From positions 1,302,001 to 1,366,000 of the forward strand of contig NZ_CP137854.1 of assembly GCF_033546935.1 (NCBI RefSeq): 64,000 bases of DNA, given 5' to 3'. Shown here in pieces: positions 40,362 to 49,686 of the stretch (its first letter is position 1; every line of letters starts with the position of its first letter). The notes below the pieces were generated by a model. The model did no database searches and was not told the origin of the DNA. It saw only the letters and a list, made by a program, of their open reading frames with translations. The DNA is from Xylophilus sp. GOD-11R (lineage in GTDB: Bacteria > Pseudomonadota > Gammaproteobacteria > Burkholderiales > Burkholderiaceae_C). Position numbers and translations under genes: made by a program.

Positions 40362-42743
40362 ATGAACGCCCCCGTCGACGTTTCCTTTTTCGCGCGCGCC
40401 GCAAAACCGATCACCAGCTACCGCAAGTACTGGGCGCATCGCTTCGGCACCGCGAAATTCCTGCCGACCTCGCGCGAGGAGATGGCGGCGCTCGGCTGGG
40501 ACAGTTGCGACATCATCGTGGTCTCGGGCGACGCCTACGTCGACCATCCGAGCTTCGGTATGTCGGTCATCGGCCGGGTGCTCGAGGCGCAGGGTTTTCG
40601 CGTAGGCATCATCGCCCAGCCCGACTGGCAGAGCGCCGAGCCCTTCCGCGCGCTCGGCAAGCCCAACCTGTTCTTCGGGGTGACTGCGGGCAACATGGAT
40701 TCGATGATCAACCGGTACACCGCCGACCGGAAGATCCGCAGCGACGATGCCTACACCCCCGGAGACGTCGGCGGCGCGCGGCCCGACCGCGCCGCCATCG
40801 TCTATTCGCAGCGCTGCCGCGAGGCCTTCAACGACGTGCCCATCGTGCTCGGCGGCATCGAAGGCAGCCTGCGCCGCATCGCCCACTACGACTACTGGTC
40901 CGACAAGGTGCGCCGCAGCATCGTGGTCGATGCCAAGTGCGACCTGCTGCTTTACGGCAACGCCGAACGCGCCATCGTCGAAGTGGCGCACCGCCTGGCC
41001 GCCCGCGAGCCGGTCGAGAACATCACCGACGTGCGCGGAACCGCCTTCGTGCGCCGCCACCAGCCGGCCGACGAATGGTTCGAGATCGATTCGACCGAGA
41101 TCGACCAACCCGGCCGCGTCGAGGCTCACGTCAACCCGTACCTGATGGTGTCGGAGCAGGCCAAGGAGCAGGGCGCGACCTGTGCCCGCGAGGACGAGGC
41201 CCAGGCGGTGGCAAAGGCTGCCGAGAGCGGCGCGCCGATGCCGGTTTCGGTGACCATGCCCCGTCCGGCGGACCCGACGGTCAAGACCATGACCTTCGTC
41301 GCCAACCCGTCGATCAAGCTCAAGGTGCCGGCGCGCAACCGCAGCGTGATCCGCCTGCCGAGCTTCGAGCGGGTGAAATCCGACCCGGTGCTCTACGCCC
41401 ACGCCAACCGGGTGCTGCACCTGGAAACCAACCCCGGCAACGCCCGCGCGCTGGTGCAGGCGCACGGCGAAGGCACGACCGGGCGCGACGTGTGGATCAA
41501 TCCGCCACCCATCCCGCTGACCACGGCCGAGATGGACTACGTGTTCGACCTGCCCTACGCCCGCAGTCCGCATCCGCGCTACGCCGACGAGAACGGCAGC
41601 CACGACGGCGCGACCAAGATCCCTGCATGGGAAATGATCCGCTTCAGCGTGAATATCATGCGGGGCTGCTTCGGTGGCTGCACCTTCTGCTCCATCACCG
41701 AGCACGAGGGCCGCATCATCCAGAGCCGGTCCGAGGAATCCATCATCCGCGAGGTGGAGGACATCCGCGACAAGGTGGCAGGCTTCACCGGCGTCATCTC
41801 CGATCTGGGCGGCCCCACCGCCAACATGTACCGGCTGGGCTGCAAATCGCCCGAGATCGAGGCGGCCTGTCGCAAGCCGAGCTGCGTTTATCCCGGCATC
41901 TGCAGCAACCTGCACACCGACCACGGCCCGCTGGTCAAGATCTACCGGCGCGCCCGCGCGTTGCGCGGCATCAAGAAGATCCTGATCGGCTCCGGCCTGC
42001 GCTATGACCTGGCGGTGCAGAGCCCGGAATACGTGAAGGAGCTGGTGCAGCACCACGTGGGCGGCTATCTCAAGATCGCTCCCGAGCACACCGAGGGCGG
42101 CCCGCTCTCCAAGATGATGAAGCCGGGCATCGGCAGCTATGACAAGTTCAAGCAGATGTTCGAGAAGTTCTCGGAAGAGGTCGGCAAGAAGCAGTTCCTC
42201 ATTCCGTACTTCATCGCCGCGCATCCGGGCACGAGCGACGAGGACATGATGAACCTCGCGCTCTGGCTCAAGCGCAACGGCTTTCGCGCCGACCAGGTGC
42301 AGACCTTCTACCCCAGCCCCATGGCCACCGCCACGGCCATGTACCACAGCGGCAAGAACCCGCTGCGCCGGATCGGCCGCGACAGCGAATCGGTCGACAT
42401 CGTGCGGGGTGAGCGCCGCCGCCGGCTGCACAAGGCATTCCTGCGCTACCACGACCCCAAGAACTGGCCGCTGCTGCGCGAAGCGCTCAAGACCATGGGC
42501 CGCGCCGACCTCATCGGCAACGGCAAGCACCACCTGATCCCGACCTTCCAGCCGCTGACCGACGACGGCTACCAGAGCGCACGCCGCAAGAACTCCACGC
42601 CCGCCGTGACGCGTCCGTCCGGCGCCCGCAAGGTGCAGGCGGTGGAACCGCCGCGGGCCGGCCGCCTCCTCACGCAGCACACCGGCCTGCCGCCGCGCGA
42701 CAACGGCTCGCGGCCTCGCGTCAAGCCTTCGGCCAAGCGCTGA
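40362..42743 (+). CDS. ygiQ: YgiQ family radical SAM protein
   Basis: A 793-residue protein of the YgiQ family. The N-terminal domain ([20 protein letters not shown]) precedes a radical SAM core with the CxxxCxxC cluster motif in [19 protein letters not shown], which binds a 4Fe-4S cluster and generates a 5'-deoxyadenosyl radical. A further Cys cluster region ([16 protein letters not shown]) and the C-terminal domain follow, ending in a basic, low-complexity tail. Its substrate is unknown in all species. The gene stands alone behind a terminator. Confidence 0.95.
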   Translation: MNAPVDVSFFARAAKPITSYRKYWAHRFGTAKFLPTSREEMAALGWDSCDIIVVSGDAYVDHPSFGMSVIGRVLEAQGFRVGIIAQPDWQSAEPFRALGKPNLFFGVTAGNMDSMINRYTADRKIRSDDAYTPGDVGGARPDRAAIVYSQRCREAFNDVPIVLGGIEGSLRRIAHYDYWSDKVRRSIVVDAKCDLLLYGNAERAIVEVAHRLAAREPVENITDVRGTAFVRRHQPADEWFEIDSTEIDQPGRVEAHVNPYLMVSEQAKEQGATCAREDEAQAVAKAAESGAPMPVSVTMPRPADPTVKTMTFVANPSIKLKVPARNRSVIRLPSFERVKSDPVLYAHANRVLHLETNPGNARALVQAHGEGTTGRDVWINPPPIPLTTAEMDYVFDLPYARSPHPRYADENGSHDGATKIPAWEMIRFSVNIMRGCFGGCTFCSITEHEGRIIQSRSEESIIREVEDIRDKVAGFTGVISDLGGPTANMYRLGCKSPEIEAACRKPSCVYPGICSNLHTDHGPLVKIYRRARALRGIKKILIGSGLRYDLAVQSPEYVKELVQHHVGGYLKIAPEHTEGGPLSKMMKPGIGSYDKFKQMFEKFSEEVGKKQFLIPYFIAAHPGTSDEDMMNLALWLKRNGFRADQVQTFYPSPMATATAMYHSGKNPLRRIGRDSESVDIVRGERRRRLHKAFLRYHDPKNWPLLREALKTMGRADLIGNGKHHLIPTFQPLTDDGYQSARRKNSTPAVTRPSGARKVQAVEPPRAGRLLTQHTGLPPRDNGSRPRVKPSAKR

Positions 42744-42839
42744 AGGCACGCGGTCGAAACCACACGCAACCGCATACACCTGCGCGGCCGGACGGTCGCA
42801 GAATGGCTCTCCAGTTGCTCAAGAAAAGGAGAACGAGCC

Positions 42840-43034
42840 ATGAACAACCATCCAGGAAACCCCGAGTTCCCGCAGGCCGCGCCCGATGCGGAGGACCCTG
42901 AGGACATCGATCCCGACGATCTGCAGGAACAGGCGGAAGCGCCGGTGCCGGGCGAAGGCCTGGTCGAGCCGGCGGGAGTGCCTTTCGACGAGGAGGGCGA
43001 GCGCGTGGTGCAGCCGGAGCCGGTGGGCGACTAA
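42840..43034 (+). CDS. Small acidic protein of unknown function
   Basis: A 64-residue, strongly acidic, Pro-rich protein (PDAEDPEDIDPDDLQEQAE) with no hydrophobic segment. No domain is recognised and it is probably disordered. The reading frame is backed by AGGAG shortly before ATG 42840 and by a terminator directly downstream. Confidence 0.6.
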   Translation: MNNHPGNPEFPQAAPDAEDPEDIDPDDLQEQAEAPVPGEGLVEPAGVPFDEEGERVVQPEPVGD

Positions 43035-43067
43035 AGCCCGCTTCACACCTTTTCGTCGTTTTCATGT

Positions 43068-43105
43068 GAAAAGCCCCGCAGGTGCGACACCTGCGGGGCT
43101 TTTTC
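43068..43105. terminator. Bidirectional Rho-independent terminator
   Basis: The arms AAAAGCCCCGCAGGTG and CACCTGCGGGGCTTTT surround a three-base loop, with A and T runs at the two ends. It serves the small acidic gene (plus) and the DUF883-like gene (minus). Confidence 0.92.
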
Positions 43106-43121
43106 AGTCAGCCGGCGCTGT

Positions 43122-43403
43122 TCAGTCGTGCGAAGCGCCGAGGCGACCCCACAGAAAACCGACAGCCAGCGCCAGAACCACGGATGCGACCGGGTTGTCG
43201 CGAATGACGTTGCGCGGCGCCTCGACGGCCTTGTCGAGGTAGTCGTGCGCGCAGTCGAAGGCGCTCTGTGCGCTGGCCGCGGCACGGTCCACTTTTTCGT
43301 GCGCGCTGGCGGCTGCCTTGCCGACCACGCCGTCCGGGTCGACGCCGGTGGTGCTGGTGCTTTTGCCGAAAAGGCTGGTGTCCTCGGATTCGTCGATGCT
43401 CAT
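43122..43403 (-). CDS. DUF883 (ElaB/YqjD)-like membrane-anchored protein
   Basis: A 93-residue protein with a soluble, helical Ala-rich middle (AAASAHEKVDRAAASAQSAF) and one C-terminal membrane segment preceded by RDNPVASVVLALAVGFLWGR. This is the ElaB/YqjD/DUF883 pattern; E. coli members are tail-anchored in the inner membrane and bind ribosomes in stationary phase. The likeness is convincing in the tail and weaker in the N-terminus. Confidence 0.75.
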   Translation of the reverse strand: MSIDESEDTSLFGKSTSTTGVDPDGVVGKAAASAHEKVDRAAASAQSAFDCAHDYLDKAVEAPRNVIRDNPVASVVLALAVGFLWGRLGASHD

Positions 43404-43502
43404 GTCCTGGAACTCCGTTGGTTGGATGGATGCGGAAAAGTTTCAGTATGGGCGCGGCCTCGCGGACCGTGCGTAGGACGGGTCCACTTTGGCCACCGCC
43501 AT

Positions 43503-43524
43503 AAAAAAGCCCGCCGAAGCGGGC
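43503..43524 (-). terminator. Rho-independent terminator
   Basis: On the minus strand GCCCGC-TTCG-GCGGGC followed by T6 forms a short, stable tetraloop hairpin directly after the 102-residue secreted protein gene. Confidence 0.85.
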
Positions 43525-43542
43525 CGACAGGAGCGCCGCCGC

Positions 43543-43851
43543 TCAGTTGGCCGGCTTGGGATCGTTGGGGCCGGGCGGCAGCTTGGAGCCGATCTTCTCG
43601 CCGGTGTGGCGCACGGCGGCAGCCGACTTGCGGCCGGCATTGGCGGTGGCATGGCCGGCTCGCTTCGCGCCGCGCACGGTGGCGTCTTCGGCGCGCTGCA
43701 CCGGGCCGGTGCCCTTGGCGGGTTCGGTCTTCACCGTGGAATCGGTGGTGGTGGTCGTGGTGGTCTGGGCCATGGCCGGCAGGGTCAGGCTCGCCGCAGC
43801 CAGTGCAATGGCCGAGATCAGTCCGCGCATGCGAGGGGAGTTTGTTTTCAT
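43543..43851 (-). CDS. Small secreted Thr/Lys-rich protein
   Basis: A 102-residue protein with a clear signal peptide (RGLISAIALAAASLTLPAMA, cleavage after AMA). A Thr tract follows, then a basic, Ala-rich low-complexity region (TVRGAKRAGHATANAGRK). No domain is recognised. The start ATG 43851 is favoured because the signal peptide begins there; the open frame upstream is longer but unlike an export signal. It has its own terminator. Confidence 0.65.
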   Translation of the reverse strand: MKTNSPRMRGLISAIALAAASLTLPAMAQTTTTTTTDSTVKTEPAKGTGPVQRAEDATVRGAKRAGHATANAGRKSAAAVRHTGEKIGSKLPPGPNDPKPAN

Positions 43852-43990
43852 CTGAATCTCCGTTGAACAAAAGGCCAGTATGTCCAACGGCCCACGTCTT
43901 GGAAGCCCTCGCGCCCACAAAAGGAAATGCGCCTACAGCGCAAGTGGCGATCGACGAAACCGCCCCGGTTCGCGCCAGCGAGAACGAAAG

Positions 43991-44770
43991 CTAGTCGAAA
44001 GCCGGCGCCTGCTTGTGGAGGAATGCGTTTATGCCGATGCCGGCGTTGGGATGGCGCAGGGCCGCGACGAACAGATCGCGTTCGGCCACCAGGTGGCCGG
44101 GCAGCGACTGCTGCGATGCGAGGGTCAGCAATTCCTTGGTGCCCGCGACTGCGTTCGGTGCCCGCTCGTTGAGCGACTGCGCCAGGGGGAGCGCGTCGGC
44201 CAGTGCATCGCCGGGCGCGCTGAGCCGATTGACCAGCCCGAGCACCTGCAGCCGTTCGGCACCGACCCGGCCGCCCAGCAGGGCGATCTCGTTGGCGGCC
44301 TGGCGCGGCAGCGAACGCGCCAGATGCCAGGTCGCGCCGCCGTCCGGCGTCAGGCCGACCCTGGCATGCGACAGTGCAAATATCGCCTCGCGCGAGGCGA
44401 CGATGAAGTCGCAGGCAAGCGCCAGCGAAAAGCCCGCTCCTGCGGCCGCGCCTTCCACCGCTGCGATCACCGGCTTGGGAAACGTGGCGATGGTGTCGAT
44501 CCATGAATGCAGCGCATCCACCGATTCGGCCTGTGCCGCAGCCGGGCCTTCGCGGCCCGCGAGCAGGCGCTGCAGGTTGCCGCCTGCACAGAAAGTGTCG
44601 CCCTCGCCGACGAGGATGACCGAACGTACTTCCGGGTTGTCGCCAGCGGCATTCAACGCCTCGACGCCGGCCGCGTACATGGCCGGATCCAATGCGTTGC
44701 GGAACTCGGGGTTGTGCAAGGTGAGCACCATGGTCTGGCCATGGGTGCTGCTTCGGAGGTCGGCGGGCAT
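43991..44770 (-). CDS. Enoyl-CoA hydratase/isomerase family protein
   Basis: A 259-residue crotonase-fold protein. The oxyanion-hole segments are GEGDTFCAGGNLQRLLAG and AAVEGAAAGAGFSLALACDF, followed by LSHARVGLTPDGGATWHL. It would hydrate or isomerise acyl-CoA esters, perhaps in fatty acid or aromatic-acid breakdown. An acidic residue is absent from the usual first catalytic Glu position (GLTPDGG in place of GLxPExG), so isomerase or other crotonase activity is also possible. The 216 bases between it and the divergent FimV-like gene are AT-rich and probably hold both promoters. Confidence 0.87.
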   Translation of the reverse strand: MPADLRSSTHGQTMVLTLHNPEFRNALDPAMYAAGVEALNAAGDNPEVRSVILVGEGDTFCAGGNLQRLLAGREGPAAAQAESVDALHSWIDTIATFPKPVIAAVEGAAAGAGFSLALACDFIVASREAIFALSHARVGLTPDGGATWHLARSLPRQAANEIALLGGRVGAERLQVLGLVNRLSAPGDALADALPLAQSLNERAPNAVAGTKELLTLASQQSLPGHLVAERDLFVAALRHPNAGIGINAFLHKQAPAFD

Positions 44771-44986
44771 GAATCGGTAGAGTGGGCGAGGTTGCGGGGC
44801 GGTCTGAATCTGCCGTGCTGCTGCAGCTTTATTCAAACAACACATTATCAGACCTGTCATTTTTTGATACGTGTGACAAAATCCCAGCGCCATTAACCTC
44901 GAATCGCCGATCCGACCAGCCATGCATCCACAACATCTGCGATTGACGACAAGGTCCGCCGTTTCAGCGTCGCGGCCCGTTTGAAC

Positions 44987-47194
44987 ATGGTGGATCGTTT
45001 CCGGTCGATGTTGGGTGCGGCAGTCTGTGTGGTCGCGCTCGATGCCCACGCGCTGTCGATGGGCGCGTCGCGTGGCGAGGCTGTCGTGGGCCAGGTGCTC
45101 GACCTGAGCTTCGACATCACGCTCGATGCTGGAGCCGACGCGGCTTCTTCTTGCGTCGCCGCCGATCTTTTCTATGGTGAAACCCGCATCGATCCGGCCC
45201 GTGTACGCGTGAGCGCGCGGCAAGGACCGCAGCCCTTGCAGGCGACGGTTCAGCTGGTCTCTAACGTGGTGGTGAATGAACCGGTCGTCTCGGTCCAGTT
45301 GCGAGCAGGCTGCGGCACCGCCATTTCGCGCCGATACGTGCTGCTGGCGTCCTCGCCGGTCGAATCGACCGCACCGGCGGCGCCTGCGGTTTTGTCCGCG
45401 CGTCCGCTCGTCACCGCGCCCGAGGCTGCGCGCCCGGCGACCCGCGAGGCGGCCGGCACCGTGGCCCCGACACGCCGTCCTGCCGCCCCTGCCCGTGCGC
45501 AGGCGCCGAGTGCATCGCCGTCCACGGCGCCCAAGCCGCGTTCTTCGACACGGCCGGTGGCGCCGCGCAAGGCGCCGGTGCCGGTCGAGAAGCCGGAAAC
45601 CGCCGCCGCGCCTGCCGCCGATGCCGGCCGCAGCACCGGCGGTGCCCGGCTGGAACTGCAATCGCCGGGCGATTGGGTGCAGGAGCAGAACCTTCCCCTG
45701 CGCTCGTCGGATGCCATGGCGAACCCGGCGCTGACCACCACGGTCGAGCAGCGCGCGACGGCCGCTGCCCTTTGGCGCGCCCTCAATGCCACCGAGGGTG
45801 CGCCGCCCACCGACAACGATGCGCAGCAACGCGTGGAGGCACTCGAGGCGCAACTCAAGACCCTGCAGAACGGCGCGCGCATGGCCCGCGGCCGCGAGAA
45901 CGACCTGCAGGTCCAGCTCAACGAGGCGCAGCAAGGCCGCGACCTCGCCTGGCTGATCCTCTGGCCGGTCGTCGCGCTGCTGGTGCTCGCGCTGATCGCC
46001 CTGGCGTTCGTCGTCTGGCGGGTGCGTACCGGGCGCCGCGGCATCTGGTGGCGTCCGAAGCAGCACGCCAGCGCATTCGGTGCCGACGCCACCGTGCTCG
46101 CGGAAGGTTTTGTCGACACCCAGCCCGCGCCGGTCGAATACCTCTATCCGCCGGATGCGCCGGAAGCCGGCGCGCCCATCGGCCATTCGGTCTCGGCCGA
46201 ACGCCCGGTCAGCCATCTCGACTCGGAGCCTGCCTTCGCGCCGTCTCGTCAACCGGGCGCCGAACCCCTGGCGCCGACGTCGGCCGAAGCGGCCATGCGC
46301 GCGGCCCGCGAATTGCGCAGCGGGTCGGCCAACGAACTGGCCGATGTGCAGCAGAACGCCGATTTCTTCGCCTCGCTCGGCCAGTACGACCAGGCCATCG
46401 AGCTGCTGCAGGGCTATATCGCCTCGCACCCCGGCACCAGCCCGGTCGCCTATCTCGACCTGCTGAAACTCTTCCACACGCTCAGCCTGACCGATCCCTA
46501 CCGCAAGCTGCGCGGCGACTTCAATGCGGTCTTCAATGCGGAGGTCCCGCCCTTCGCCTCGTTCCTGAAGACCACGCGCGATCTGTCTGGCTACACCGAT
46601 GTGCTGCAGCGCATCGCCGAGGCTTGGCCGCGCCCGGACGTGCTCGATCTGATCGAGTCCTTTCTTATTCGCCATGCGGGCGAGGGTTCCCACCCACCAT
46701 TCCAGCTGGAAGCCTACCGCGACCTGCTGATGCTCTACGAAATCGCCAAGGCCACGCATGGCGTCGATGGTGACAAGCTCACCGCGCCGCCGGCGGGGCT
46801 CACGGGTTTCACGCCGTCGGCGCCGCTGTCGCCGTCGTCCGTGTCCTTCATGCCGGCCGCGGGAGCCGCTTCGGCCATGGCCATGGCAGACCCGGTCGGC
46901 CGCGAGCAGAACGCGTCCGTCGACTTCGTGCTCGAACCCGAACCGGCCATGGCGACGAACGTCGCTCCACCGTTCTATTCGTTGCCGTCGGAGTCACGCG
47001 GTGCCGACCTGGGTGTGCCGCTGGACTTCGCGGCTCCGAGCAACCCGCCGCATCCCTCGCTCGACGATATTGCCCTGCCCGATCTCGACCCGCCGGGCCG
47101 AACGGCCGCACCGCCGGCTGGCGACACGCACCTGATCGATTTCGACATGTTCGACGTCGCGGTGCCGCCGCCGGACAACAAGCCCAAGACCTGA
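44987..47194 (+). CDS. fimV: FimV-like polar/pilus-associated protein
   Basis: About 735 residues. A signal-like N-terminus precedes the FimV N-terminal domain (LSMGASRGEAVVGQVLDLSF). A long Pro/Ala-rich linker and a coiled coil (RVEALEAQLKTLQNGARM) follow, then one membrane helix (LIVWP-like LILWPVVALLVLALIALAFV), and a cytoplasmic part with the FimV C-terminal TPR-like motif QQNADFFASLGQYDQAIELL. Members organise type IV pili and polar complexes. No LysM domain is seen in the periplasmic part, unlike P. aeruginosa FimV. ATG 44987 is chosen; an in-frame TTG six bases upstream is possible. Confidence 0.8.
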   Translation: MVDRFRSMLGAAVCVVALDAHALSMGASRGEAVVGQVLDLSFDITLDAGADAASSCVAADLFYGETRIDPARVRVSARQGPQPLQATVQLVSNVVVNEPVVSVQLRAGCGTAISRRYVLLASSPVESTAPAAPAVLSARPLVTAPEAARPATREAAGTVAPTRRPAAPARAQAPSASPSTAPKPRSSTRPVAPRKAPVPVEKPETAAAPAADAGRSTGGARLELQSPGDWVQEQNLPLRSSDAMANPALTTTVEQRATAAALWRALNATEGAPPTDNDAQQRVEALEAQLKTLQNGARMARGRENDLQVQLNEAQQGRDLAWLILWPVVALLVLALIALAFVVWRVRTGRRGIWWRPKQHASAFGADATVLAEGFVDTQPAPVEYLYPPDAPEAGAPIGHSVSAERPVSHLDSEPAFAPSRQPGAEPLAPTSAEAAMRAARELRSGSANELADVQQNADFFASLGQYDQAIELLQGYIASHPGTSPVAYLDLLKLFHTLSLTDPYRKLRGDFNAVFNAEVPPFASFLKTTRDLSGYTDVLQRIAEAWPRPDVLDLIESFLIRHAGEGSHPPFQLEAYRDLLMLYEIAKATHGVDGDKLTAPPAGLTGFTPSAPLSPSSVSFMPAAGAASAMAMADPVGREQNASVDFVLEPEPAMATNVAPPFYSLPSESRGADLGVPLDFAAPSNPPHPSLDDIALPDLDPPGRTAAPPAGDTHLIDFDMFDVAVPPPDNKPKT

Positions 47195-47243
47195 TGCCGG
47201 CGGGGCCGGATGCCCGGCTACCGGCCACGCGCCGGCACAAGCC

Positions 47244-48251
47244 CTAGCGGCGAACCTGCAGGGCGCCGGGGTTCAGGATGTTGGTGGGCGAACCCTTGAT
47301 GTAGTTCACGACGTTGTCGAAGGCCGCGCCGAAATAGAGCTCGTAGCTGTCCTGCTCCACATAGCCGATATGCGGCGTGCAGATGCAGTTCTCCAGGCGC
47401 AGCAGGGCATGGCCTTGCAGCGGCGGCTCGGCCTCGAACACATCGACTGCGCCCATGCCGGGGCGGCCACGGTTGAGCGCGGCGATCAGCGCGTCGGGCT
47501 CCACCAGCTCGGCCCGCGACGTATTGACGAAGAGCGCGGTCGGCTTCATGCGCGACAGGTCTTCCAGCGTCACGATGCCGCGCGTCTCGTCGTTGAGCCG
47601 CAGGTTGATCGACACGATGTCGCATTGCTCGAAGAACTCCTGGCGGCTCGTCGCCACCTGGAGCCCGTCGGCCAGTGCCTGCGCGCGTGAGGCCTCGCGG
47701 CCCCAGATGCGCACGTTCATGCCGAAGGCACGTCCGTAGCCTGCGAGCAGTTGGCCGATACGGCCATAGCCCCAGATGCCCAGCGTCTTGCCGCGCAGCA
47801 CCACGCCGATGCCGAAATTGGCCGGCATCGAGGCCGACCGCAGGCCCGACTGCTGCCACGCGCCGTGCTTGAGGTTGGCGATGTACTGGGGCAGCCGACG
47901 CATGGCCGCCATGATCAGGGCCCAGGTGAGCTCGGCCGGCGCCACCGGCGAGCCCACGCCTTCGGCGATGGCGATGCCGCGCTCGGTGCAGGCCGCCACA
48001 TCGATGTGCGCGCCGGCCTTGCCCGTCTGCGAGATGAGCTTGAGCTTGGGCAGCTTGTCGACGAGCTGCCGGCTGATCTGCGTGCGCTCGCGGATCAGCA
48101 CGATCACATCGGCATCCTTCAAACGAACCGACAGCTGGCCGATTCCCTTGACGGTATTGGTGAAGACCTTGGCGGAATACGGGTCCAGTCGGGAGGCGCA
48201 CGACAGCTTGCGCACGGCATCCTGATAGTCGTCGAGGATCACGATGTTCAT
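47244..48251 (-). CDS. D-2-hydroxyacid dehydrogenase family protein
   Basis: A 335-residue NAD(P)-dependent dehydrogenase of the D-isomer-specific family. The Rossmann loop is TLGIWGYGRIGQLLAGYG. The catalytic Arg, Glu and His lie in ALFVNTSRAELVE, GAVDVFEAEPP and CTPHIGYVEQDSYELYF. The substrate may be a 2-hydroxy acid such as phosphoglycerate- or glyoxylate-type; the sequence does not decide. The start MNIVILDDYQDAV (48251) is family-like. It converges on the FimV-like gene. Confidence 0.92.
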   Translation of the reverse strand: MNIVILDDYQDAVRKLSCASRLDPYSAKVFTNTVKGIGQLSVRLKDADVIVLIRERTQISRQLVDKLPKLKLISQTGKAGAHIDVAACTERGIAIAEGVGSPVAPAELTWALIMAAMRRLPQYIANLKHGAWQQSGLRSASMPANFGIGVVLRGKTLGIWGYGRIGQLLAGYGRAFGMNVRIWGREASRAQALADGLQVATSRQEFFEQCDIVSINLRLNDETRGIVTLEDLSRMKPTALFVNTSRAELVEPDALIAALNRGRPGMGAVDVFEAEPPLQGHALLRLENCICTPHIGYVEQDSYELYFGAAFDNVVNYIKGSPTNILNPGALQVRR

Positions 48252-48389
48252 CCACGTGATTGTGCCTCGGCCGAACAGGCGAAGGCCGGCGCTCGGAATC
48301 AATGCCTGGCCTGCGTCATGCCACGGCCCGGTGATGGCCTCTGCGGTAGCTGGGCAATGGGAGTTGGTTGTAGCGGCAGCGCGCCGGTC

Positions 48390-48779
48390 TCAGTTGGCGC
48401 TGCGCCGGTGGTCACCGCGGCGCTGCACTTCGGCGGCCGCCAGCCGATCCAGTTCCGCGCAGACGTCCGCCATGCGGCCGGAGATCACCATGCGGCCGGC
48501 GCATTGGCGCGGTGCGCCGTCTGCCACGCGCAGCACTCGTACCACCGGCAAAGGCCGTTGACGAGACGGCACGACGATGCCGGTGGCTGGCGCCGCGATG
48601 TCCGGCTCGATGCGCTGGCCGGGCTGTGCTGTACCGCGCAAGCTGGGCCGGGAAGGCGGCAGGCGACGGCGCATCCAGTCGGACAGCGGCGCGAGCCACG
48701 AGGCACGTTCCTGGTCGAAGCCCGATGCGCGGTCGGCACGGGTGAACGAAGACGAAACGGAAGAGGCGGCAAATCCCAT
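48390..48779 (-). CDS. Hypothetical protein downstream of lexA
   Basis: A 129-residue basic, soluble protein of no recognised family. The C-terminal part AGRMVISGRMADVCAELDRL looks ordered and amphipathic; the first half is Ser/Pro/Arg-rich. The start ATG 48779 has GGAG seven bases upstream. It lies 138 bases after lexA on the same strand with no obvious terminator between, so it may be read through from the LexA-controlled promoter. Confidence 0.6.
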   Translation of the reverse strand: MGFAASSVSSSFTRADRASGFDQERASWLAPLSDWMRRRLPPSRPSLRGTAQPGQRIEPDIAAPATGIVVPSRQRPLPVVRVLRVADGAPRQCAGRMVISGRMADVCAELDRLAAAEVQRRGDHRRSAN

Positions 48780-48917
48780 GTGCAAACTCCATGGCGACAA
48801 AAGTCGCATCGATTGATCACAGGCAGGATTCACGAAAAGCCGCAGCGCGAGGGTTGCCTGAAGGCCTCGTTGCCGAGGCCTCGTCGAACGCCCGCCACCT
48901 TGCACCGCGGCAGCTGG

Positions 48918-49598
48918 CTACATCAGCATGGTGTTTCGAATGAGGCCGACCGCAAGGCCTTCGATCTCGAAAGGCTCGTCCGGCGCCACCATGATGGTGG
49001 GGTAGTCGGGGTTCTCGGCGTGCAGTTCGATGCCGTGGGCGGTGCGCTGAAAACGCTTCACGGTGACTTCTTCGCCAAGGCGGGCGACGACGATCTGGCC
49101 GTTGCGCGCTTCGCGGGTCGACTGCACCGCGAGCAGGTCGCCGTCCATGATGCCGGCGTCGCGCATCGACATGCCGCGCACCTTGAGCAGGTAGTCGGGA
49201 CGATGCTGGAACAGACTGCCTTCGACGTGATAGGTCTGATCGACATGCTCCTGAGCCAGAATGGGCGAGCCGGCCGCGACCCGGCCGACGAGCGGCAGCG
49301 CAAGCTGTGACAGGCCGGGAATCGCCAGCATCAGCTGCTGGGCACGATCGGTGACCGTGGTGCGTTGCTGCTTGAGCCGGATGCCGCGCGAAGTGCCGCT
49401 GACCAGTTCGATCGCGCCCTTTCGGGCCAGCGCCTGCAGGTGTTCTTCCGCCGCGTTCGCCGATTTGAAGCCGAGCTCGGCAGCGATCTCGGCACGGGTG
49501 GGCGGCGCGCCGGTGCGCGAGATGGCGTTCTGGATCAGCTCCAGGATCTGCTGCTGGCGCGCGGTGAGTTTGACGGGCAGGGCGGGCGTATCGATCAT
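48918..49598 (-). CDS. lexA: LexA repressor
   Basis: A 226-residue SOS repressor. The N-terminal winged-helix domain starts [17 protein letters not shown] with recognition-helix region [20 protein letters not shown]. The Ala-Gly self-cleavage site lies in [12 protein letters not shown], and the Ser-Lys peptidase dyad in [15 protein letters not shown] and [14 protein letters not shown]. RecA filaments trigger its self-cleavage after DNA damage. Two LexA boxes lie just upstream, giving autoregulation. Length is slightly above the E. coli protein (202). Confidence 0.97.
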   Translation of the reverse strand: MIDTPALPVKLTARQQQILELIQNAISRTGAPPTRAEIAAELGFKSANAAEEHLQALARKGAIELVSGTSRGIRLKQQRTTVTDRAQQLMLAIPGLSQLALPLVGRVAAGSPILAQEHVDQTYHVEGSLFQHRPDYLLKVRGMSMRDAGIMDGDLLAVQSTREARNGQIVVARLGEEVTVKRFQRTAHGIELHAENPDYPTIMVAPDEPFEIEGLAVGLIRNTMLM

Positions 49599-49616
49599 GG
49601 CTTCTCCGGGGGAGGG

Positions 49617-49632
49617 CTGTCTGGATATCCAG
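49617..49632. promoter_or_regulatory. LexA box, start-proximal copy
   Basis: CTGTCTGGATATCCAG satisfies the core CTG-N10-CAG of the proteobacterial SOS box and is partly palindromic. It lies 18 bases upstream of the lexA start. Confidence 0.7.
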
Positions 49633-49635
49633 TAT

Positions 49636-49651
49636 CTGTATTTTTAAACAG
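49636..49651. promoter_or_regulatory. LexA box, distal copy
   Basis: CTGTATTTTTAAACAG is a full CTGT-N8-ACAG SOS box with an AT-rich centre. Its centre lies 19 bases from that of the first box, so two LexA dimers could bind side by side as at E. coli lexA. It is also only 35 bases upstream of the divergent asparaginase start. Confidence 0.85.
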
Positions 49652-49686
49652 TTTTTACGTGATGGCAAGCGCCATCGTCGAAGAGA

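Noticed and set aside
40317..42779. An 820-codon open frame opposite ygiQ
   Set aside because: Antisense shadow of a complete radical SAM gene; the translation has no recognisable motif.
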